Shown here piece by piece: positions 4,850 through 9,529 of a stretch of 9,529 nucleotides of DNA; positions within the stretch are counted from its first letter, which is position 1, and each line of letters begins with the position of its first letter. Location of the stretch: the NCBI GenBank assembly GCA_013813145.1, contig JACCSE010000499.1, positions 1 through 9,529 of the forward strand. The letters are read 5' to 3'. The stretch is from Gemmatimonadales bacterium (GTDB lineage: Bacteria > Gemmatimonadota > Gemmatimonadetes > Gemmatimonadales > GWC2-71-9). The notes under the pieces were generated by a model. It saw only the letters and a program-made list of their open reading frames with translations. It searched no databases and was not told the origin of the DNA. Both the position numbers and the translations under genes were made by a program.

Positions 4850-6871
4850 CTAGGCCGTGCGCCCGACGCGACGCAAGAGCTCCGCCTCGTCGATCACCTC
4901 CACGTCCAGGCTCCGCGCCTTCTCCAGCTTGCTCCCCGCCTCCTCGCCGGCCACGACCGCGTCGGTCTTCTTGCTCACGGTTCCCGCCACCCGGCCACCG
5001 GCGTCCTCGATGAGATCGGTCGCCTGGGTGCGGGAAAGCGTCGGCAATGTACCGGTGATGACGTAGGTCTTTCCGGCCAACGCTCCGCCGGCGCTCGGGG
5101 CCCGAGGCTCCTTGAAGTTGACCCCCGACCGCTCCAGCCGCCGGATCAACTTCCGATTCCGCGGCTCCTGAAAGAAGGCGGCGGCCGCCGCGGCGATGGT
5201 CGGACCGATCCCCGGCACCGCGTTGATCTCCTCTTCGCCGGCCGCCATGAGCGCCTGCATCGTCCCGAATCGCCGCGCCAGCAGCACCGCGACCGTCTTG
5301 CCCACGTGGCGGACCCCGAGACCGAAGAGGAGGCTGGAGAGCGGCCGGGCGCGGCTCGCGTCGATAGCGCTCACCAGTTGCTCCGCGGATTGTGCGGCGA
5401 AGCGGTCGAGCTCGACCAGGCGGTCCGGAGCGAGCTCGTAGAGGTCGGCGACGTCCCGGATCAGTCCCGCGTCCAGAAGCTGGCGCACCCGCTCGTATCC
5501 CAGCCCCCGAATGTCCATCGCATCCCGCGAAGCGTAGTGCACGATCCCCTCGAGCACCCGGCCGGGGCAGGACACGTTGAGGCAATAGCGCATCGCCTCG
5601 TCGGTCGGACGCTCCACCGGAGTGCCGCACTTCGGGCACTTGTCCGGCATCCGGTAGGGCTTGCCCCGCTGGTCGGGATCGACGCCATCGAGCACCGGGC
5701 GGACAACCTGGGGGATGACCTCGCCCGCGCGGATGATCTCGACCCGATCGCCTTCGCGGATGTCCTTCTGCGCGATCAGCTCCTCGTTGTGCAGCGTCGC
5801 GCTGCTGACCGTCACGCCCGATATCAGCACCGGCTCCAACTTGGCCCAGGGATTGAGGGCGCCGGTCCGACCGACGTTGATCTCTATCCGGTCGAGCCGG
5901 GTGATCGCGACCTCGGGAGCGAACTTCCGGGCGATGGCCCAGCGCGGCTCCCGTCCTCCCACCACGCCGAGCTCGCCATGGAGCGCGAGCCGGTCCACCT
6001 TGATGACGACTCCGTCGGCCTGAAAGGGGAGCTGCGGAATCATCGCTTCGAAGCCGGAGATCCGCTCCTGGACGGCCGCGAGCTCTGCGAACCGCTCGCG
6101 GTGGGGCTCGACCTGGAATCCCCAGTCGTGCAGCAGGTCCAGCACCTCCCAGTGCGTGCGCGCCTTGAGACTGCCCTCGATCGGCTCGACGGCGAAGGCG
6201 AACATGCGAAGCCGGCGTTTCCGGGTGAGGGCGGGGTCGAGCTGGCGGAGCCCCCCCGCGGCGGCATTGCGCGGGTTGGCGAAGAGCGGCTCGCCATCGC
6301 GCTCCCGCGCTTCGTTGACCCGGGTGAAGCCGGCGTAGGGCATGTAGACCTCCCCCCGCACCTCCATCGCCCGGGGCCAGCCACGACCCTTGAGCCCCAG
6401 GGGCACGTCCGAGATCGCGCGGAGGTTCGCCGTGATCTCTTCGCCCACCAGGCCATTGCCCCGGGTAGCGCCCACGGTGAACCGCCCATCCTCGTAGGTC
6501 AGGCTGACCGCCGCGCCGTCGATCTTGATCTCGGCGGTGTAGCTCGCGGTTCTGACCTCGGGTACCAGCCGCGCGTTCCGCTCCTCCCAGGCGGCGAGCT
6601 CCTCGTCAGTGAAGGCGTTGGCGAGGGATAGCATCGGACGGTGATGGGGCCGCTTGGGAAGAATGCTCGCGACCGGCGCGCCCACCCGCTGGGTAGGGCT
6701 GTCCGGCGAGCGCAGTTCGGGATGCGCCTCCTCCAGCGCCTGAAGCTCCCGGAAGAGCCGGTCGTACTCGGCGTCGGAGATTTCCGGCGCGTCGAGGGCG
6801 TAGTACGCGTGGCCGGCGCGCTCGAGTTGCTGCCGCAGCGAATCCGCTCGCTCGGCGGCCCCTCGGGTCAC
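4850..6871 (-). CDS. ligA: NAD-dependent DNA ligase LigA, 673 aa
   Basis: Seals nicks in duplex DNA using NAD+, joining Okazaki fragments and finishing excision repair. All domains are present in order. The N-terminal Ia domain (1-70) has the HAYYALDAPEISDAEYD motif for NAD binding. The adenylation domain has the catalytic lysine Lys116 in KIDG, and an OB fold covers about 320-400. The Cys4 zinc finger uses Cys412, Cys415, Cys430 and Cys435. Helix-hairpin-helix repeats span about 450-580 (DIRGLGYERVRQLL, GLGVRHVGKTVAVLL, VPGIGPTIA) and a BRCT domain spans 598-673 (LAGKTYVITGTLPTLSR). Length is normal for the family. GTG at 6871 is chosen because it overlaps the GAF gene's TGA (GTGA) and lies 10 nt after AGGAGG at 6887-6882; an ATG at 6958 would add 29 non-homologous residues. 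Nothing looks damaged. Confidence 0.98.
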   Translation of the reverse strand: MTRGAAERADSLRQQLERAGHAYYALDAPEISDAEYDRLFRELQALEEAHPELRSPDSPTQRVGAPVASILPKRPHHRPMLSLANAFTDEELAAWEERNARLVPEVRTASYTAEIKIDGAAVSLTYEDGRFTVGATRGNGLVGEEITANLRAISDVPLGLKGRGWPRAMEVRGEVYMPYAGFTRVNEARERDGEPLFANPRNAAAGGLRQLDPALTRKRRLRMFAFAVEPIEGSLKARTHWEVLDLLHDWGFQVEPHRERFAELAAVQERISGFEAMIPQLPFQADGVVIKVDRLALHGELGVVGGREPRWAIARKFAPEVAITRLDRIEINVGRTGALNPWAKLEPVLISGVTVSSATLHNEELIAQKDIREGDRVEIIRAGEVIPQVVRPVLDGVDPDQRGKPYRMPDKCPKCGTPVERPTDEAMRYCLNVSCPGRVLEGIVHYASRDAMDIRGLGYERVRQLLDAGLIRDVADLYELAPDRLVELDRFAAQSAEQLVSAIDASRARPLSSLLFGLGVRHVGKTVAVLLARRFGTMQALMAAGEEEINAVPGIGPTIAAAAAAFFQEPRNRKLIRRLERSGVNFKEPRAPSAGGALAGKTYVITGTLPTLSRTQATDLIEDAGGRVAGTVSKKTDAVVAGEEAGSKLEKARSLDVEVIDEAELLRRVGRTA

Positions 6872-7641
6872 CGCGAGAGCGCCTCCTGGGCAAGCACCGC
6901 CTCGGCCACTCCTACGAGGCGCCCGAGCTCGGGCGATCCAACGGTGGGATCTCCGCAACCATCGGCCGCAGTGGGCCGCGGGTACACGGCGAGCAACTGC
7001 CGCATGAAGCCGAGCAACGCCGCCTGCTCCCGCTCTCGCTGGCGCGGCTCGTCCCCGTCGTCCCGGCGCTGCTGGAGGCGCTCGAAGCGGTGAGCGTTGC
7101 GGAGTGCCTTGGCCGTGAGATTCGCCACCACCTGGCAGAACTTGAGGTCGGCGGCCGAGAAGCTGGGACCATCGCGGAAGGTGCGCAGCAGAATGGCGCC
7201 GATGGCAACGCCGCGCCAGGAGATCGGGATGGCGGTGATGGTCTTGACCCGTCGGGCCGCGAGCACCCCGTGAGCGGGACTCAGCGAGGGATCGGTGGCC
7301 GCGTCAGCGATGAAGACGGTTTCGCCGGTCTGGAGTGCCCGGCGGAGCTCCGGGTAGCGGTCCACGTCCACCACGTAGTTTCTGATGGCCGGGTCCTCAT
7401 AGCTGGCCACCAGACGGACTCGCTGGCCGCCGCGCTCCGCGAGGAAGATGGAGCAGCGGTCGAGTCCGAACGTCTCGCCGAGGCGCAACGCCACCGACTG
7501 GACGATGTCGGCGAATTGCAGGGTGCCGCCGATCTCCTGGAGAATTTCGACCACCGCCAGCAGGTGCTTTCGCTCCTGCTCCAGCGCGTGCACGCGAGAC
7601 TGCAGCCGTTCGACTTCGTCGATCGCCAGGGCAGCCGTCAT
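6868..7641 (-). CDS. GAF-domain protein with N-terminal coiled coil, 257 aa
   Basis: Predicted cytoplasmic sensor or regulatory protein. Residues about 8-35 are heptad-like (V-x-x-L-x-S-R-V-x-A-L-E-Q-E) and probably dimerise through a coiled coil. Residues about 37-185 form a GAF domain: an L-x-x-I-G-G-T-L start, the CSIFLAE strand, R-L-V-A-S-Y-E-D, G-E-T-V-F-I-A-D-A, an I-P-I-x-W-R-G-V-A-I-G-A-I-L-L core and the closing F-x-x-x-D-L-x-F-x-x-V-V-A-N. The chromophore or ligand is not evident; the single domain cysteine pair (Cys63, Cys169) does not by itself indicate bilin binding. The last 70 residues are charged and helical with no output domain (no kinase, GGDEF or DNA-binding part). It is the first gene of the ligA operon, and its stop overlaps the ligA start. 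No Shine-Dalgarno is visible before the ATG. What it senses, and any link to ligase, is unknown. Confidence 0.88.
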   Translation of the reverse strand: MTAALAIDEVERLQSRVHALEQERKHLLAVVEILQEIGGTLQFADIVQSVALRLGETFGLDRCSIFLAERGGQRVRLVASYEDPAIRNYVVDVDRYPELRRALQTGETVFIADAATDPSLSPAHGVLAARRVKTITAIPISWRGVAIGAILLRTFRDGPSFSAADLKFCQVVANLTAKALRNAHRFERLQQRRDDGDEPRQREREQAALLGFMRQLLAVYPRPTAADGCGDPTVGSPELGRLVGVAEAVLAQEALSR

Positions 7642-7701
7642 TGTCGGGTCCGGGTTGGTGGAGGGCCGGGCGAGTACCGCGAGGCATCACCGGCCTAGCT
7701 C

Positions 7702-7729
7702 ATTATAAGGGTCCTGCGCGCTGGCGAAA
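7702..7729 (-). promoter_or_regulatory. Promoter of the GAF / ligA / V4R operon
   Basis: On the minus strand a perfect TATAAT (7707-7702) stands in otherwise GC-rich DNA. The best -35 is weak, TTTCGC at 7729-7724 with a 16-nt spacer. Transcription would begin near 7695, about 54 nt before the GAF ATG. This is the strongest -10 box in the window, fitting steady expression of ligase. Confidence 0.55.
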
Positions 7730-7781
7730 GCGGTGAACGCAACTGCAGTGGGGATGTCAAAAGTCTATGGTGTCACGATGG

Positions 7782-7809
7782 TTGACGGCTCGTCCGCGGG
7801 GGCTAGGTT
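7782..7809 (+). promoter_or_regulatory. Promoter of the YtxH-like gene
   Basis: TTGACG (7782-7787), a 16-nt spacer and TAGGTT (7804-7809) precede the ATG at 7844 by about 34 nt. The -35 is one mismatch from consensus. The -10 hexamer is identical to that before the phosphoribosyltransferase gene, suggesting a local promoter preference. Confidence 0.5.
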
Positions 7810-7843
7810 GCAGGCAGCGACTCGACCGGCGAGGGGAGACGAC

Positions 7844-8074
7844 ATGACGGACGATCGGACTTTTGAGGGTGACGAAGAGGCCCTTGGCGGTGGCCAATTC
7901 ACGGCCGGGCTGATCCTCGGGGCGGTGGTGGGCGCGGGGCTGGCGCTGCTCTTCGCGCCGGAGCGGGGCAGCCGGACCCGGCGGAAGCTGAGGCGGCGGC
8001 TCCGCCGTGGGCGGCCAGGGCTTCGTGAGCGGATCGGGCGGGTCGCCGAACGAGCCCGAGACCGGCTCCCCTAG
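7844..8074 (+). CDS. YtxH-like small membrane protein, 76 aa
   Basis: A single-pass inner-membrane protein of unknown biochemical role; YtxH-domain proteins are often general-stress or envelope-associated. A short acidic N-terminus is followed by one hydrophobic, glycine-rich helix (about residues 19-37) and then LFAPERGSRTRRKLR. This last stretch matches the family's G-L-L-F-A-P-x-x-G-x-x-(T/R)-R-x-x-L signature. The C-terminal third is very basic and may lie on the cytoplasmic face, contacting lipid head groups or nucleic acid. ATG at 7844 has GGGGAG at 7833-7838, 5 nt away; an in-frame ATG at 7733 lies upstream of the promoter and is rejected. It is monocistronic, between a divergent operon and a convergent TPR gene with which its stop codon overlaps. 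Confidence 0.85.
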   Translation: MTDDRTFEGDEEALGGGQFTAGLILGAVVGAGLALLFAPERGSRTRRKLRRRLRRGRPGLRERIGRVAERARDRLP

Positions 8075-8856
8075 CGCTTGTCGGCGATCCGATCGGCCAG
8101 GCCCTGAGCTTCGACCTGGTAGGCCGAGTCCCGGAGCTCTCGCCGAGGCAACGCTTCGACCTCCGCCAAGTGCGCCCTCGCTTCGTCGTAGCGCTTGCGG
8201 TGGGCGTAGACTTCGGCCAGCTCCAGCCGGTGATAGATTCGCCCCGGATCCAGCTCCACCGCCTTCTCCAGGTTGGTCGTCGCCGAATCCCAGGATGCCT
8301 CCTTGAAGATCCCCGCGCCGAGAAAGCTTCTGGCAAAGAATCGACTGAACCCCGACAGCCGCATGATCTCGGTGTGCCAGCGGCCCAGGACGTGGTAGGC
8401 GCCGTCGTGTCGGGGATCGAGCGCGATCGCCCGGCGGGCCTCGTCGCGGATTACCGGAGCGCGGCGGATCCGGTCTTTCTTGCCCATGGTGAGCGAAGCC
8501 CGGCCGACCGCGGCGGCGAGTGCGAAGTGCCCCTCGGCCCGCCCCGAGTCGGCGGCGACGGCGCGCCGAGCCAGCGCCTCGGCGCGGGCGAAGAGGGAAT
8601 CGCGCTCCGGGCTCTTTACGCTGTCGGGGATCTGCTCGCCCAGGTCGAGCAGGGCCATCGCGGCCCGCCAGTTGGCCTCGTAGCTCGCGGAATCGAGCCC
8701 GAGCCCGGCTTCGTAGTGCGCCAGACCAGTGCGAAGGTCGTGGGCATGCATCGCCGCGACGCCCATGGCGACGTGGTCGGTTACCCCCTGGGCCGCGGCG
8801 GCGCGGGGTGTGGCGATGAGACACAGGCCGGTGAAGGCGAGAATCGGCTTGAGCAA
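8071..8856 (-). CDS. Secreted TPR protein resembling the RMDN (regulator of microtubule dynamics) family, 261 aa
   Basis: Predicted periplasmic or exported helical-repeat protein of unknown function. From a TTG start the N-terminus is a good signal peptide (MLKPILAFTGLCLI, then a run of Ala, likely cut after AAAA-QG). TPR-like helices follow. The C-terminal half has the order I know from eukaryotic RMDN1-3/RMD-1 proteins: a helix ending in (A)-I-A-L-D-P-R-H-D-G-A-Y-H-V-L-G-R-W, then the R-L-S-G-F-S-R-F-F-A-R segment. Next come a short loop, S-A-T-x-N-L-E-K-A-V-E-L-D-P, and a final TPR with L-A-E-V-Y. RMDN relatives lack the signal peptide, so this would be an exported bacterial version. An ATG at 8904 is the alternative start (277 aa) but places 16 polar residues before the signal peptide and overlaps the divergent gene. 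TTG at 8856 has no strong Shine-Dalgarno. The TAG overlaps the YtxH-like gene's TAG. Confidence 0.8.
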   Translation of the reverse strand: MLKPILAFTGLCLIATPRAAAAQGVTDHVAMGVAAMHAHDLRTGLAHYEAGLGLDSASYEANWRAAMALLDLGEQIPDSVKSPERDSLFARAEALARRAVAADSGRAEGHFALAAAVGRASLTMGKKDRIRRAPVIRDEARRAIALDPRHDGAYHVLGRWHTEIMRLSGFSRFFARSFLGAGIFKEASWDSATTNLEKAVELDPGRIYHRLELAEVYAHRKRYDEARAHLAEVEALPRRELRDSAYQVEAQGLADRIADKR

Positions 8857-8891
8857 GGATTTCCAGTGGCACGGGATCGGTGAACAGGCTA

Positions 8892-9529
8892 ATGGTGATT
8901 CCATCTCTCATCCGGCACAAGCGGGATGGCGGCGCGCTCCGACCGGAGGAGTGGACCCGGCTCGTGGCGGAGTACACTGCCGGCCGGATTCCGGACTATC
9001 AGATCTCCGCCCTGCTGATGGCGGTCTTCTTCCGGGGGCTCACGACGGAGGAGCTGGCCGCCCTCACTGACGCCATGCTCGATTCGGGCGACCGGCTCCG
9101 CTTCGACGGGTTCTCGCTGCCGCGGGTGGACAAGCACTCGACGGGTGGGGTGGGAGACAAAGTCTCGCTGCTGCTCGCTCCGATGGTGGCCAGCTGCGGG
9201 GTGGCGGTACCCATGATGTCGGGGCGAGGACTGGGGCACACCGGGGGGACTCTCGACAAGCTGGAGGCGATCCCGGGCTTCCGAACGGGACTCTCCCTGC
9301 GCGAGGCCCGGGCGCAGGTGGAGCGGATCGGTTGCGCCATGCTGGGACAGACACCCGAGATCGCACCGGCCGACCGGCGGCTCTACGCTCTCCGCGACGT
9401 CACCGCGACGGTAGAGTCGATCCCCCTCATCGCTGCGAGCATCATGTCGAAGAAGCTGGCCGAAGGGCTGAACGGTCTGGTGCTCGACGTGAAGACCGGC
9501 AGCGGCGCCTTCCTGCCGGAGACCGAGCG
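8892..9529 (+). CDS. deoA: Thymidine / pyrimidine-nucleoside phosphorylase, 5' part (3' end outside the window)
   Basis: Cleaves thymidine or uridine with phosphate to the free base and (deoxy)ribose-1-phosphate in cytoplasmic nucleoside salvage. 212 codons are visible of a family length of about 430-440. The family signature SGRGLGHTGGTLDKLE is at residues 110-125. The phosphate-binding VDKHSTGGVGD is at 79-89, and the base-binding residues correspond to Arg168 (YALRDVT), Ser183 and Lys187 in the ASIMSKK stretch. The N-terminal helical domain (EEWTRLVAEYTAG-IPDYQISALLMA) is typical. KTGSGAF at 201-207 does not decide between thymidine phosphorylase (DeoA) and pyrimidine-nucleoside phosphorylase (Pdp), so the symbol is tentative. 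ATG at 8892 aligns with homologues; GTG at 8880 is possible. No good Shine-Dalgarno is present. It is divergent from the TPR gene with only 35 nt between them. Confidence 0.95.
   Translation, partial: MVIPSLIRHKRDGGALRPEEWTRLVAEYTAGRIPDYQISALLMAVFFRGLTTEELAALTDAMLDSGDRLRFDGFSLPRVDKHSTGGVGDKVSLLLAPMVASCGVAVPMMSGRGLGHTGGTLDKLEAIPGFRTGLSLREARAQVERIGCAMLGQTPEIAPADRRLYALRDVTATVESIPLIAASIMSKKLAEGLNGLVLDVKTGSGAFLPETE

Larger units (their letters stand above)
7642..7843. other. Divergent intergenic region between the GAF operon and the YtxH-like gene
   Basis: 202 nt without a gene, holding the two promoters listed separately. A short inverted repeat, GTCAA (7756-7760) and TTGAC (7782-7786), brackets a 21-nt interval and includes the -35 of the plus-strand promoter. 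I see no terminator, small RNA or riboswitch-like structure here. Confidence 0.5.

Noticed and set aside
4730..6631. Plus-strand open frame of about 633 codons antisense to ligA
   Set aside because: No recognisable motif and biased composition. The minus strand carries complete LigA.
7755..7760. TTGACA on the minus strand as -35 of the GAF operon promoter
   Set aside because: It lies about 47 nt from the TATAAT box, and nothing resembling a -10 occurs at 16-18 nt.
7733..7843. Longer YtxH-like protein starting at ATG 7733
   Set aside because: The extension would cover its own promoter and the good Shine-Dalgarno lies before 7844. The added residues do not resemble the family.
7757..8977. Minus-strand open frame of about 406 codons
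   Set aside because: It is out of frame with the secreted TPR protein on the same strand and overlaps the YtxH-like gene and the promoter region. Composition is typical of a shadow frame.

Overview
The window is high-G+C bacterial chromosomal DNA, densely packed, with ten protein genes and no RNA genes, mobile elements or CRISPR arrays that I can see. Gene content and style (Big_2-type Ig-like lipoproteins, secreted TPR proteins, a DUF4097-type beta-solenoid protein, YtxH-like small membrane protein) suggest a Gemmatimonadota-like or related soil/sediment bacterium. This is an inference from style, not from a marker gene.

Layout. (1) 1-2455, minus strand: a three-gene operon read right to left. 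It holds a small TPR protein, an Ig-like lipoprotein coupled to it by a GTGA overlap, and a long-chain acyl-CoA synthetase that runs off the left edge. The synthetase has no ATG, GTG or TTG start. A strong ribosome binding site sits 5 nt before an ACG codon, exactly where homologues begin. (2) 2456-2608: a compact divergent promoter region with two back-to-back sigma70-like promoters and short palindromes between and beside them. (3) 2609-4268, plus strand: a COG2236-type phosphoribosyltransferase, then a secreted DUF4097-type repeat protein with a His/Asp-rich insert. (4) 4252-7641, minus strand: an operon of GAF-domain protein, NAD-dependent DNA ligase LigA (GTGA overlap) and a stand-alone V4R-domain protein, read from a promoter with a perfect TATAAT box. 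(5) 7642-7843: a second divergent promoter region, driving a YtxH-like membrane protein on the plus strand (7844-8074). (6) 8071-8856, minus strand: a secreted TPR protein resembling the eukaryotic RMDN (regulator of microtubule dynamics) family. (7) 8892 to the right edge, plus strand: thymidine/pyrimidine-nucleoside phosphorylase, partial.

How they fit together. LigA is the replication/repair housekeeping gene, bracketed by two sensor-type proteins (GAF and V4R) that have no output domain. The phosphoribosyltransferase and the nucleoside phosphorylase are both nucleobase/nucleoside salvage enzymes but lie in separate units. The acyl-CoA synthetase activates fatty acids for degradation or lipid synthesis. 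I see no clear new multi-gene system. The most unusual items are the apparent ACG start, the sensor-LigA-sensor operon with a preserved zinc-site pattern in V4R, the RMDN-like secreted TPR protein, and the metal-binding-looking insert in the beta-solenoid protein.
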